Positions 49,307 through 57,845 of a stretch of DNA of 64,000 bases are shown one piece after another. The notes under the pieces are model-generated. The model was not told the origin of the DNA. It saw only the letters and a list, made by a program, of their open reading frames with translations, and made no database searches. The DNA is taken from assembly GCA_963736305.1 (NCBI GenBank), contig CAVTOD010000008.1:62001-126000 (forward strand), in the 5' to 3' direction. Position 1 is the stretch's first letter. Each line of letters begins with the position of its first letter. The stretch is from DASUPK01 sp963736305. Lineage in GTDB: Bacteria; Actinomycetota; Thermoleophilia; Solirubrobacterales; 70-9. The translations under genes were made by a program, and so were the position numbers.

Positions 49307-50707
49307 ATGAGTGACGACGTTGCGTTCGCCGGTGCGGCGCGAATCGCGGAGATGGTCCGCGCAAAGGAGGTCTCCCCGACGGAGCTCGTCGAGCTCTATC
49401 TGGAGCGGATCGCCGCCCTCGAGCCCCAGCTGAACGCCTACCGTGTGGTGCTCGCCGAGGGCGCGCGGGCGGACGCCAAGCGCGCCGAGGAGCGGTTGGC
49501 CAAGGGAGACGACGCGCCGCTGCTCGGGGTGCCCGTCGCGATCAAGGACAACATCGACTACGCGGGCGAGGTGACCACCCACGGCACCGCCGCGTACGGC
49601 GAACCGGCGACCGAGGACAGCCTCGTCGTTCGCCGGCTGCGCGAGGCCGGCGCCACGATCCTCGGCAAGACGAACCTCCCGGAGCTGGCGATCTACGGCT
49701 TCACCGAGAGCCCGACCTGGGGGGACACCAGGAACCCGTGGGACACCTCGCGGACCTGCGGCGGCTCGAGCGGCGGCAGCGGGGTCGCCACTGCCGCGGG
49801 CATGTGCGCGATCGCGCACGCGACCGACGGAGCCGGATCGATCCGATACCCGGCCGCCTACAACGGCCTCTTCGGTCTGAAGCCCCAGCGCAACCGCGTC
49901 TCGCTCTCGCCCGACCGTGAGCACTGGTATGGCCTGTCCGTCTCAGGCTGTGTGAGCCGGACCGTGATGGACACGGCGCTCTATCTCGACGTGATGAGCG
50001 GTCCCGAGCGCGGGGACTTCGAGTCGCCGCCGCCGTTCGAGCGGCCGCTCGTGGAAGCGGCACGAGCAATGCCCGGCAAGCTGCGGATCGCCTGCTCCAC
50101 CAAGACGATCATTCCCGGGCCCAAGGCGCCGGAGGTGCTCGCCGGCTACCGGGAGACCGTCGAGCTGCTCAGGTCCCTGGGGCATGAGGTGACCGAGGCG
50201 AGCCCGAAGTTCGGCCGCCTATACACCGACTTCTATCCGCTCTACTTCCGCGGGATCCGCGACGAGGCGCTGGCCCTGCCGCATCCCGAGCGCCTGTCGG
50301 ACCAGACCAAGAGCTTCGTTCGGACCGGCAGGCTCTTCAGCGACCGGCGGCTGGCCAAGGTGCGTGACAGGATGCCTGGGGCCGCTGCGCGCATCCTGGA
50401 GCTCTGGCGCGATTACGACCTGCTGCTCACGCCGGCGACCGCCCAGCTGCCGGTCGAGATCGGGCGCTGGCGCGGCCAGGGCGCGCTCCGCACGATCAAC
50501 GGGATGGGCAGCGTCTATCCGTACGCGGCGGCGTGGAACTACACGGGTCAGCCCGCGGCCACGGTGCCGGCCGGGTTCACCGACAAGGGCCTGCCGCGCT
50601 CGGTGATGTTCGCGGCTCGCCCGAACGACGAGGCCACGCTGATCTCAATAGCCGCCCAGCTCGAGGCCGAGCGGCCCTGGGCGGACCGGCGTCCGCCGGT
50701 TACGTAG
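49307..50707 (+). CDS. amidase-signature family hydrolase
   Basis: A 466-aa amidase. Catalytic Lys80 (VPVAIKDNIDYAGEVTTHG), cis-Ser in TSRTCGGSSGGSGVATAAGM, nucleophile Ser178 in AHATDGAGSIRYPAAYNGLF. The Gly/Ser-rich signature is complete. It hydrolyses an amide of unknown identity; a GatA role is unlikely because gatB/C are not near. TAGCGT at 49294-49299 lies 7 nt before ATG. Confidence 0.95.
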   Translation: MSDDVAFAGAARIAEMVRAKEVSPTELVELYLERIAALEPQLNAYRVVLAEGARADAKRAEERLAKGDDAPLLGVPVAIKDNIDYAGEVTTHGTAAYGEPATEDSLVVRRLREAGATILGKTNLPELAIYGFTESPTWGDTRNPWDTSRTCGGSSGGSGVATAAGMCAIAHATDGAGSIRYPAAYNGLFGLKPQRNRVSLSPDREHWYGLSVSGCVSRTVMDTALYLDVMSGPERGDFESPPPFERPLVEAARAMPGKLRIACSTKTIIPGPKAPEVLAGYRETVELLRSLGHEVTEASPKFGRLYTDFYPLYFRGIRDEALALPHPERLSDQTKSFVRTGRLFSDRRLAKVRDRMPGAAARILELWRDYDLLLTPATAQLPVEIGRWRGQGALRTINGMGSVYPYAAAWNYTGQPAATVPAGFTDKGLPRSVMFAARPNDEATLISIAAQLEAERPWADRRPPVT

Positions 50708-51578
50708 CCGCGGGCACCCGGTCCGGCGCGAGGATCTCGAGCTCCTGGGTCTCGGCCGCCATCTGCACGGCGCCGTCGGCACCACCGAGCTCCGACCAGC
50801 GCTCCAGTGCGGTCTCCTGGAAGCGGTCCAGGAAGTCGTCGGAGTGGAGCGGATCGTGGTGGAACATGAGGAGCCGCTGAGCCTCGACGCGGCGAGCGAA
50901 GGTGAGCGTGTCGGTGAGCCGCGAGTGCCCCCAGCCGACATGGTCGGGGTACTCCTCGTCGGTGTACTGGCAGTCGTGGATCAAGAGGTCGGCGTTGCGG
51001 GCGAGGTCATAGCCGGAGATCCACTCGGGCTCGAGTGACTCCAGTGGCGCGCCGAGCCCGGGCTCGTGGTCGGAGATGTAGCTGAGGGTGGTCGGTCCGT
51101 CGGTGATCCGGTAGCCGAGCGTCGGGCCTCGGTGGGTGACCGACTCCGCGCGGATCTTGGCCGGGCCGAGCTCCCATTCGGTCGGGGGCGTGTCCCGGAA
51201 GTTCACCTCGCAGGGAAGCTCGCAGACCTCGACGGGGGAGAGGGGCGCGGAGATGTAGCGGGCGATGCGCTCCTCTAGGGAGGCCTCGGGCGAGGACGGG
51301 CCCCAGATCGTGATTTCGGACTCCGAGCGGAAGCAGGGCGCGAAGAACATCAGGCCCTGGATGTGATCGAGATGGAGGTGCGTGAGCAGGATGTTGATCT
51401 TCGGCAGCCGCTTGGCGATTCCGACGCCAAGGCTGCGGATGCCGGTGCCGGCATCGATGATCAGCGTGGAGCCGTCCGAGAGTTCGAGCTCGACGCACGA
51501 GGTGTTTCCACCGTAGCGGTTCATCTCTGGCCCCGGGGCCGGGACGGAACCGCGCGCTCCCCACACCTTGACCTTCAT
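50700..51578 (-). CDS. MBL-fold metallohydrolase
   Basis: A 292-aa MBL protein: HLHLDH motif at 67-72 (LLTHLHLDHIQGLMFFAPCF), STLIIDAGTGIRSLG, YISDHEPGLG, LLIHDCQYTDEEYPDHVGWG and LMFHHDPLHSDDFLD. All metal ligands are present. Related proteins occur near signalling domains and may act on a cyclic nucleotide or phosphodiester. It follows the PAS protein by 49 bp; GAGGAGA precedes the start. Confidence 0.93.
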   Translation of the reverse strand: MKVKVWGARGSVPAPGPEMNRYGGNTSCVELELSDGSTLIIDAGTGIRSLGVGIAKRLPKINILLTHLHLDHIQGLMFFAPCFRSESEITIWGPSSPEASLEERIARYISAPLSPVEVCELPCEVNFRDTPPTEWELGPAKIRAESVTHRGPTLGYRITDGPTTLSYISDHEPGLGAPLESLEPEWISGYDLARNADLLIHDCQYTDEEYPDHVGWGHSRLTDTLTFARRVEAQRLLMFHHDPLHSDDFLDRFQETALERWSELGGADGAVQMAAETQELEILAPDRVPAAT

Positions 51579-51627
51579 CGGATCTTCACCATCTCCTCAC
51601 TCTTCCTCTTGCCCAGCGTATAGCGGG

Positions 51628-52035
51628 CTAACCGGTCGCGGGTGTGTTGTTGGTTCGGGTCCAGAAGAAGATCATCGCGCCCTCCTGGTCCCCATCCGCG
51701 ACGATCGGAAGCGCCGTGGACTCGATCTCGTACTCGTCGCCCTTGACCGAGCGGACGGTGAAGCTCCCGTGGGCGGGGCGGCCCTGGCGCAGCGCCTTCG
51801 TGGTGGGGAGCTCCTCGATCGGCATCGGGCTGCCGTCGTCGCCGAACGGCCCCACCGCGCGGCCCCATTCCTCCGCCGGCATGCGGCCGGATTCCTCGAA
51901 GGAGATGCCGAGGAGCGCCCCGGCCGCCTCGTTGTAGAAGATCAGCGTGCCGCTCACATCGACCAGGAACGCCGGCGTGGAGAGGCTCGTCAGGAAGTTG
52001 CGAGCCAGGATGAGCTCGAGCGGCTTCTGATCCAT
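51628..52035 (-). CDS. stand-alone PAS domain protein
   Basis: A 135-aa protein: ILARNFLTSLSTPAFLVDVS, GTLIFYNEAAGALLGISFEE, KALRQGRPAHGSFTVRSVKG, DEYEIESTALPIVADGDQEG, AMIFFW. This is one PAS fold with no output domain. Operon with the MBL hydrolase suggests the PAS protein senses something and modulates the enzyme. ATG 52035; divergent from the secreted protein. Confidence 0.9.
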   Translation of the reverse strand: MDQKPLELILARNFLTSLSTPAFLVDVSGTLIFYNEAAGALLGISFEESGRMPAEEWGRAVGPFGDDGSPMPIEELPTTKALRQGRPAHGSFTVRSVKGDEYEIESTALPIVADGDQEGAMIFFWTRTNNTPATG

Positions 52036-52068
52036 TCGGCACGAAGTCTCCCGTATGCTCGCCCGCGC

Positions 52069-53634
52069 ATGCGCCACTGGGCTTGCGCGGGGCGGATTTC
52101 GTTTGCGGCGGCGGTGCTCGCCACGTCGCTCGCCTGGGCCGCCCCGGCGGCGTCCCAGACTCCTGGCCTCCCGGTGCTCCCGATCGCCGGCGCCCCAAAC
52201 GGCGGTGCGGCGCCGCCGTTCGAGGGCTCGCCGGCAACCTCTCGCGCCTTGGACGGTGGCCCGGCGCCGCCGCGAAACCCGTTCATGGCGCCGAATCCGT
52301 GGAGCAACATCCACGACGACCCGTACATGACCGACACCTACCGGTCGGGCGGTCCGCTGGGAGACGGTCAGAAGGTCTCGACCCTGTTCACGCGGGAGTG
52401 CGCCTCGGTCACGTTCGACTCGGCCGGGAGGATCGTGACCATCTGCGTCGGCCTCGACCGGCCGGTGCTGGCGCTGCTCGACCCACATTCCCTCGCGACG
52501 CTTGCCTCGATGCCCCTGCCCGTGCGAAGCGCCCAGTCGCTCACGAATGCGTTCGGTGACTTCTCCGGCGGCGGGTATTTCTTCCTCGACCAGCATGACC
52601 GCGCCGTGCTCTCGACAAACGACCATCACGTCCTCGTCGTGTCGATCACCCCCGGCCCGGGCTTCCAGGTGGATGCCGACTACGACCTCAGCGGAGTCGT
52701 GCGACCGGACGAGGGGATCGTCTCGGTGCTGCCTGATTGGCACGGCCGGCTGTGGTTCGTGACCCGGCAGGGGGAGGTTGGGACGATCGACCCCTCCGAC
52801 GGCTCGGTGCGGACCATGAGGCTGGGAGGGGAGGGGATCTCGAACTCCTTCGCCGTCGATGAGACCGGCGGCGTGTTCCTCGTCTCCGACGCGGCGCTCT
52901 ACCGCTTCGACGCGGATTCCAAGGGTGGGCCGGCGATCAGCTGGCGGGTGGCCTATCCGGATTCCGGCATTCACAAGCCCGGCCAGAGCGACGCGGGCTC
53001 GGGCACCACGCCGACGCTGATGGGGAGAGGCTGGGTTGCGATCACCGATAACGCCGACCCGATGCACGTCGTCGTCTACAGGCGGGCCCGCAGGCTGCGC
53101 CGCCCGAAGCGCCATGCGCACCGCGGACGTGTCGCCAAGGCGAAGCGGCGACTGGTCTGCTCGGCGGCGGTGTTCGCCAAGGGAGCCGGCTCAACCGACA
53201 ACTCGCTGATCGGAACGAATCGCTCGCTGATCGCGGAGAACAACTACGGCTATTCCGTCACCGCGACGATGAACGGCGGGGTCACCGCGCCCGGCCTCAC
53301 CCGGATCGACGTGGTCAAGAAGAAAACCAAGCGCGGTGCGCACAAGAAGCGCTTCCGCTGCCGGATCGTCTGGACGAGCGACGAGCGCGCACCGTCGGTC
53401 GTGCCAAAGCTCTCGCTCGCCAACGGGCTCGTCTACACCTACACGAAGCCACCACAGGCCGGGGGGATCGACGCCTGGTATCTGACGGCCCTCGACTTCC
53501 GCACCGGCCGCACGATCTATCGCCGCCTGGCTGGGACCGGCCTCGGCTTCAACAACAACTATGCGCCCGTGACCCTCGGACCCGACGGCACGGCTTACGT
53601 GGGCGTATTGGGCGGCCTGGTCGAGCTCCCGTAA
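52069..53634 (+). CDS. secreted beta-propeller-like protein
   Basis: A 521-aa exported protein. Signal peptide MRHWACAGRISFAAAVLATS to AAPAASQ, a Pro/Gly linker, then repeated beta-blade-like strands (RIVTICVGLDRPVLALLDPH, GYFFLDQHDRAVLSTNDHHV, GRLWFVTRQGEVGTIDPSDG, GGVFLVSDAALYRFDADSKG). A basic insert RRARRLRRPKRHAHRGR interrupts the middle. Fold like SMP-30/Vgb propellers; function unknown. TATGCT at 52054-52059 lies 9 nt before ATG. A terminator follows. Confidence 0.85.
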   Translation: MRHWACAGRISFAAAVLATSLAWAAPAASQTPGLPVLPIAGAPNGGAAPPFEGSPATSRALDGGPAPPRNPFMAPNPWSNIHDDPYMTDTYRSGGPLGDGQKVSTLFTRECASVTFDSAGRIVTICVGLDRPVLALLDPHSLATLASMPLPVRSAQSLTNAFGDFSGGGYFFLDQHDRAVLSTNDHHVLVVSITPGPGFQVDADYDLSGVVRPDEGIVSVLPDWHGRLWFVTRQGEVGTIDPSDGSVRTMRLGGEGISNSFAVDETGGVFLVSDAALYRFDADSKGGPAISWRVAYPDSGIHKPGQSDAGSGTTPTLMGRGWVAITDNADPMHVVVYRRARRLRRPKRHAHRGRVAKAKRRLVCSAAVFAKGAGSTDNSLIGTNRSLIAENNYGYSVTATMNGGVTAPGLTRIDVVKKKTKRGAHKKRFRCRIVWTSDERAPSVVPKLSLANGLVYTYTKPPQAGGIDAWYLTALDFRTGRTIYRRLAGTGLGFNNNYAPVTLGPDGTAYVGVLGGLVELP

Positions 53635-53641
53635 AGAGAAA

Positions 53642-53672
53642 GGCCCGACGACTCATCCCCAGTCGCCGGGCC
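53642..53672 (+). terminator. terminator hairpin of the secreted protein gene
   Basis: GGCCCG-A-CGACT, loop CATCCCC, AGTCG-C-CGGGCC: 11 paired bases with one internal A/C mismatch, 8 bp after the TAA stop. Confidence 0.8.
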
Positions 53673-53677
53673 CGGAT

Positions 53678-53702
53678 TCCGGATCTCAGAGGCGGATCCG
53701 GA
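53678..53702 (-). terminator. terminator hairpin of the cupredoxin gene
   Basis: TCCGGATC, 9-nt loop, GATCCGGA: an 8-bp perfect stem 13 bp past the minus-strand cupredoxin stop. Confidence 0.7.
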
Positions 53703-53715
53703 AGGTCTTTCGGAC

Positions 53716-54147
53716 TTACCTGACGGTGATCTCTCCGGTCATCCCCATCTGCCTGTGGTTGCCGACGGGGCAGTAGAAGTCGTATTTCCCCGGCTTCAGA
53801 TCGACGGTCAGGGTGCCGTTCTGCCCGGGGGAGACCTGCCCCTCGAGCTCCTTGTCCTCACCGTTGACGTCCTCGATCTCGAGCGAATGCGTCACCTGGC
53901 CGTCGTTCTTCAGGTTGAAGCTGACGTTTCCGGACTTCACGGTCGAATCGGAGGGGTCGAACTTGAAATCGGTGGCGGTCAGGTCGACCGTGCCGCCGGC
54001 GCTGCTCGCACCGCCGCCGGTGGTGGACGCCGGAGTCGCCGCATTGCTGGTGCTGTTGTCGCTGCTGCTGCTGCCGCAGCCCACCATCGGCACCGCAACC
54101 GCGGCCCCGATTGCGAACAGCGCCGCGAATCGTCTGGTCGAGAGCAT
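53716..54147 (-). CDS. cupredoxin (blue-copper-like) lipoprotein
   Basis: A 143-aa lipoprotein: signal peptide with lipobox MVGC, Ser/Thr linker, then a plastocyanin-like domain with copper ligands His in DGQVTHSLEIEDV and Cys-His-Met in YDFYCPVGNHRQMGMTGEIT. An exported electron carrier or copper binder. GGAGGTGCGG just before ATG at 54147 decides the start. The partner redox enzyme is not in the window. Confidence 0.93.
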   Translation of the reverse strand: MLSTRRFAALFAIGAAVAVPMVGCGSSSSDNSTSNAATPASTTGGGASSAGGTVDLTATDFKFDPSDSTVKSGNVSFNLKNDGQVTHSLEIEDVNGEDKELEGQVSPGQNGTLTVDLKPGKYDFYCPVGNHRQMGMTGEITVR

Positions 54148-54259
54148 CCGCACCTCCACTGCGTTCGTAGTTGGACAGCAGGCAGCGCACCGCCTGCCTA
54201 AGCACTACGGACGCTCGACCGGGCGGGATTGACCCGTGCCGGGCGTGGGGAACGGCGAT

Positions 54260-54286
54260 CCTCGGCCGGAAAGACGCCGGCCGAGG
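54260..54286 (-). terminator. terminator of the DUF5679 gene
   Basis: CCTCGGCCGG-AAAGACG-CCGGCCGAGG: a 10-bp perfect stem, extended by GCGA/TCGC with one bulge, 24 bp after the minus-strand stop. No T-run. Confidence 0.75.
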
Positions 54287-54309
54287 TCGCGACGCCTACG
54301 GAGCCAGAG

Positions 54310-54456
54310 CTAGGAGAGCTTGCCGATCTTGAATATCTTCGTCCCGCAGTCGGGACACGTGCCCTGAATAGCCGGGCGGCCGTTCTTCATCGTGACCTGC
54401 TGCGGATCCTTGATCTCGACCTTCTTGCGTTCCTTGACGCAGTAGCCCTCAGGCAT
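54310..54456 (-). CDS. DUF5679-like micro-protein
   Basis: A 48-aa protein: MPEGYCVKERKKVEIKDPQQ, VTMKNGRPAIQGTCPDCGTK, IFKIGKLS. The QQVTMKNGRPA and QGTCPxCGTK blocks are DUF5679. In the family as I remember it the N-terminus is YCVKC, giving a four-Cys zinc ribbon; here the second Cys is Glu (CVKE), leaving three. AAAGGAGG precedes ATG at 54456, a near-perfect ribosome site. Probably nucleic-acid or ribosome associated; unproven. Confidence 0.88.
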   Translation of the reverse strand: MPEGYCVKERKKVEIKDPQQVTMKNGRPAIQGTCPDCGTKIFKIGKLS

Positions 54457-54553
54457 CGAGGACCTCCTTTCGAGCCGATTCCGCAAATCACGCTAGAGCA
54501 CCCGCCGGACGAGCGTGACCGAGCGGCTGGAACCTAGTGCGGAAAGTAACTAG

Positions 54554-55237
54554 CTACTTGCCGTTGGGCGTGGTGGTCGTCGCCCCAGGCGTGAGCGCCG
54601 TGCCCGCCCCCACGCCTGCGCCGGCCGCCGCCCCCTTGCCGAACGCGCCTGCGGACGCCTGGCTCTGCAGGGTCGAGATGCTGGCCGCGTTCTGTGACTG
54701 CTGCTTCTGCACCGTGGCGATCGACTGCTGAAGCTGGCTGACGGAGGCGTTCAGCGCTGCCTGTGTGTCCTTCGAATTCTTGGTGGCCGCCGCCTCGAGG
54801 GAGTCGATCCTCTTGGTGAGCGCGTCGAGGTCGCTCTTCGTGGCGCTGTCGGACTTAGCCGTCAGCCCGAAGTACAGCGCCGCTCCCGCGGCGAGGATGG
54901 CGATCACGACGCCGGCGAGACCGAAATAGGTCATGCGCCCCTGCTTGCGCTCGATCTCCGCCATCCAGCCCTGCAGCCCCTCCATCCGCTCCTGGAGGTT
55001 GGGGTCCGGGGCCTTGCCCTTCGCGGCGGTTCCGGCCGGGGCGGTCGCCAGCTTGGGGGCTTCCTCGGTGGTGGCCGGCTGGGCGGCGGCAGGCTGCGCG
55101 CCGTTGGCGGCCTTCGGCTGCTCCTTGGTCATGGCCTGGGACGCGGTGGGCTTCGCGCTGCCCGTGCCTCGCGAGCGCCCGGGAAGCGTGACCTTGGGCA
55201 TGCGAATGCGCGGCGTGCGGATCCTTCCTCCAGCCAT
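54554..55237 (-). CDS. single-pass membrane protein with coiled coil
   Basis: A 227-aa protein: basic N-terminus (RIRTPRIRMPKVTLPGRSRG), Ala/Pro/Lys linker, LQERMEGLQGWMAEIERKQG, a TM helix FGLAGVVIAILAAGAALYFG (about 105-125), then an extracytoplasmic coiled coil (KSDLDALTKRIDSLEAAATK, SVSQLQQSIATVQKQQ) and a Gly/Ala tail. Likely structural or a trimeric surface stalk; unknown. TAGGAT at 55244-55249 lies 6 nt before ATG. Confidence 0.85.
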   Translation of the reverse strand: MAGGRIRTPRIRMPKVTLPGRSRGTGSAKPTASQAMTKEQPKAANGAQPAAAQPATTEEAPKLATAPAGTAAKGKAPDPNLQERMEGLQGWMAEIERKQGRMTYFGLAGVVIAILAAGAALYFGLTAKSDSATKSDLDALTKRIDSLEAAATKNSKDTQAALNASVSQLQQSIATVQKQQSQNAASISTLQSQASAGAFGKGAAAGAGVGAGTALTPGATTTTPNGK

Positions 55238-55275
55238 GGCGGAATCCTAATGCCCAGCCCGGGGCGCTACGCCGG

Positions 55276-55320
55276 TTGATGCGAGGGTGCGCCGCCAGGC
55301 GCAACCCGTTTGATGATGCG
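55276..55320. repeat. dispersed repeat, core module (copy E)
   Basis: TTGATGCGAGGG, then TGCGCC-GCCA-GGCGCA hairpin, then ACCCGTTTGATGATG. The flanks match copies A/B exactly while the hairpin arms differ in sequence but keep pairing, i.e. compensatory change. It lies between the coiled-coil gene and the thiolase gene. Confidence 0.75.
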
Positions 55321-55369
55321 TACCATTCCGCGTCCGTCCATCGCCCAGACTTAGAAGGAGAATCCTCAG

Positions 55370-56533
55370 ATGCCCGAAGCAGTGATCGTCGACACCATCC
55401 GCACGCCCATCGGCAGGGCCTTCAAGGGGTCACTCGCCCAGCTCCGCCCCGACGAGATGGGCGCCTACGTGATCGACCAGCTGCTCGAGCGGAACCCCGA
55501 CGTGGATCCCGCCACGGTCGAGGACGTCTTCTGTGGCTGTGGCATGCCGCAGGGCCTGCAGGCGTTCAACGTCGCGCGGATCATGGTGCTGCTCAGTGAG
55601 AAGCTGCCCGAGACGGTCAACGGCGTGACGATGTCGCGCTACTGCGCCTCCAGCCTCGACTCGATCAGGCACGCCGCCAACGCCGTGCGCGCCGGCCAGG
55701 GCGACACCTACATCGCGGCGGGGGTCGAGTGGGTCAGCCGCTACAACGAGCGCACCGAGCCGGCCGGCGCCGCCGACCAGAACGAGAAGCTGCAGGGCAA
55801 CGACGGGCAGCCGAACGCCTACATCGAGATGGGCATCACGGCCGTCAACGTCGCCAAGCGCTACGAGGTCAGCCGCGCTGACATGGACAAGTACGCCCAG
55901 CGTTCCCAGGAGCTCGCCGTGCAGTCGCAGGAGGACGGCTTCTTCGACCGCGAGATCATTCCCGTGAAGCTCCCCGACGGCAACGAGGTCGCCAAGGACG
56001 ACGGCCCGCGCGCGAGCTCCACCCTCGAGAAGCTCTCCGAGCTGCCCGAGGCGTTCGAGGGCGGCGGCGGGGTCACCGCCGGCAACTCCTGTCCCCTCAA
56101 CGACGGCGCCGCGGCCGTCCTGGTGATGTCCGAGGACCGCGCCAAGGAGCTCGGCTTGAAGCCGAGGGCCAGGATTCACGCGGCCGCCACGCACGGGAAC
56201 GAGCCCGAGTACATGGGCGTTGCCCCGATCGGCGCGATCAAGAAGGTGCTCGATCGTCAGGGCGCCAAGATCGACGACGTCGACGTGGTCGAGCTGAACG
56301 AGGCGTTCGCCGCCCAGGTGATCCCGATCATGGCCGAGTGCAACATCCCGCTGGAGAAGATGAACACGCACGGAGGGGCGATCGCGCTGGGTCATCCGTT
56401 CGGCATGACCGGCGCCCGGATCATGGGCACGCTGCTCAACGTGATGGAGACCGACGACCATCAGATGGGCCTGGAGACGATGTGCGTCGCCGGTGGGCAG
56501 GGCGAGGCGATGCTGGTCGAGCGCCTCAACTAG
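55370..56533 (+). CDS. acetyl-CoA C-acyltransferase (thiolase)
   Basis: A 387-aa thiolase: nucleophile Cys92 in TMSRYCASSLDSIRHAANAV, VVELNEAFAAQVIPIMAEC, His in HGGAIALGHPFGMTGARIMG, second Cys in CVAGGQGEAMLVERLN. It cleaves 3-ketoacyl-CoA in beta-oxidation (or condenses two acetyl-CoA). GAAGGAGAATCC precedes ATG. With the two acyl-CoA dehydrogenases it forms the window's fatty-acid degradation set. Confidence 0.96.
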   Translation: MPEAVIVDTIRTPIGRAFKGSLAQLRPDEMGAYVIDQLLERNPDVDPATVEDVFCGCGMPQGLQAFNVARIMVLLSEKLPETVNGVTMSRYCASSLDSIRHAANAVRAGQGDTYIAAGVEWVSRYNERTEPAGAADQNEKLQGNDGQPNAYIEMGITAVNVAKRYEVSRADMDKYAQRSQELAVQSQEDGFFDREIIPVKLPDGNEVAKDDGPRASSTLEKLSELPEAFEGGGGVTAGNSCPLNDGAAAVLVMSEDRAKELGLKPRARIHAAATHGNEPEYMGVAPIGAIKKVLDRQGAKIDDVDVVELNEAFAAQVIPIMAECNIPLEKMNTHGGAIALGHPFGMTGARIMGTLLNVMETDDHQMGLETMCVAGGQGEAMLVERLN

Positions 56534-56562
56534 AGCCGCAGCCGAAATAAGGTGCGGTCCCC

Positions 56563-57171
56563 ATGGATCTGGTGCCGACGACGATCAGCGCCGGGTACGC
56601 AGCCGGGCTCAACGCCTATGGAACCGTCTTCCTGCTCGGCTTGCTGGGCCGAGCCGGCTTCGGGGAGGTGCCGCACGAGCTGACGACCGGGCCGATCCTG
56701 ATCGCGGCCGGGGTGATGTTCGCGATCGAGTTCATCACCGACAAGGTGCCGCTGCTCGACAGCACCTGGGACATCCTGCACACGGCGATCCGACCCGCGA
56801 TCGGCAGCCTGATCGGAGTCTCGTTCGCCGGCCTTAACCACGTGACCGGTCCGGAGACGGTGGCCGTGGGCGGCGCCGGAGGCACGACGGCGCTGATCAC
56901 CCACGGGCTCAAGGCGGGAATCCGGCTGGGTGTCAACACCTCGCCCGAGCCGTTCTCGAACATCGTCATCAGCCTGATCGAGGACGGGCTGATGGCGGGG
57001 GTGGTCGCATTGGCACTGAAGGAGCCCCTGATTGCGCTCGCGGTGGTGATCGTGCTGCTCTCGATCGGGATCGCGCTCGTGCTCTTTCTCAGAAAGCGGA
57101 TCAAGCGGGCGCTCGAAAGACGTAGGCAGCGCCGTGCGCTAAGGGACCGGCCACAGCTCGAGGATCCCTAG
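56563..57171 (+). CDS. DUF4126 membrane protein
   Basis: A 202-aa protein: ISAGYAAGLNAYGTVFLLGL, VMFAIEFITDKVPLLDSTWD, HTAIRPAIGSLIGVSFA, THGLKAGIRLGVNTSPEPFS, plus C-terminal helix and Arg-rich tail. Matches DUF4126 in length and blocks; function unknown. TAAGGT at 56548-56553 lies 9 nt before ATG. Stop shares CTAG with the TetR gene. Confidence 0.93.
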   Translation: MDLVPTTISAGYAAGLNAYGTVFLLGLLGRAGFGEVPHELTTGPILIAAGVMFAIEFITDKVPLLDSTWDILHTAIRPAIGSLIGVSFAGLNHVTGPETVAVGGAGGTTALITHGLKAGIRLGVNTSPEPFSNIVISLIEDGLMAGVVALALKEPLIALAVVIVLLSIGIALVLFLRKRIKRALERRRQRRALRDRPQLEDP

Positions 57172-57782
57172 ATACGGAGGCCCTCGACGAGCTGGAGCAG
57201 CGCCTCCTCCACCTCCGCGCGCGCCTTGCGCGGGTGCTCGGCATGGGCGATCACGAACGCCGCCTCGGAGAGGGCGGCGACGAGGAGGTGGGCCATCGGA
57301 TCGACCGCGATCGGGCGGAGGACTCCGGCCGTGACGGCTCCCTCCAGCGCGGCTCGGGTCAGGCCGAGGCCGTGACGGTTGTCGATCTCGCGCCACTCCT
57401 CCCAGCCAAGTACGGCGGGGGCGTCGGTCAGCGAGATCTGCTTGACGGCGGGCTCCTCGCAGGCGTCGAGGAAGGAGCGCATCCCGACCAGCATCAGCTC
57501 CCAGGGGCCCTCGCCGCTACCCATCGTCGCTCCGATCCGCTCCATCAGGTCGCCCTCCACACGCTCGAAGACGGCGCGGAACAGGTCCCGCTTGTCCTCG
57601 AAGTGGTGGTAGAGCGCCCCGCGGGTGACCTTGGCCCGGGTGACGATCTCCTCGGTCCCCACCTCGGCGTAGCCGCGCTCGGTGAAGAGCTCGAGGGCGG
57701 CATTGATGAGGGCATCGCGGGTCGCCATCGCCTCCGCCTCGCGGCGGCGGGGGGCGCGTGTGGACTCGGAGGCACTTGACAT
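57168..57782 (-). CDS. TetR-family regulator
   Basis: A 204-aa TetR protein: HTH ALINAALELFTERGYAEVGT, EEIVTRAKVTRGALYHHF, EDKRDLFRAVFERVE, then a helical ligand domain with PAVLGWEEWREI. ATG at 57782 is supported by TAACCT at 57792-57797, 9 nt upstream; a second possible start at 57728 has GGAGG. The start lies inside a long palindrome, suggesting autorepression. It may also control the divergent sigma gene. Confidence 0.93.
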   Translation of the reverse strand: MSSASESTRAPRRREAEAMATRDALINAALELFTERGYAEVGTEEIVTRAKVTRGALYHHFEDKRDLFRAVFERVEGDLMERIGATMGSGEGPWELMLVGMRSFLDACEEPAVKQISLTDAPAVLGWEEWREIDNRHGLGLTRAALEGAVTAGVLRPIAVDPMAHLLVAALSEAAFVIAHAEHPRKARAEVEEALLQLVEGLRI

Positions 57783-57801
57783 ACAGCCTGTAGGTTAAGT
57801 G
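57773..57801. promoter_or_regulatory. 29-bp palindromic operator over the TetR start
   Basis: Left arm CACTTGACATACAG, centre C, right arm CTGTAGGTTAAGTG: 12 of 14 positions pair. It covers the TetR -10-like hexamer and start codon. Typical of TetR operators (TACAG-n-CTGTA core). Confidence 0.75.
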
Positions 57802-57845
57802 AGCACCCGGTCGCGGGCCGAAATCTCCGGTACCTTCGCTCGGGG

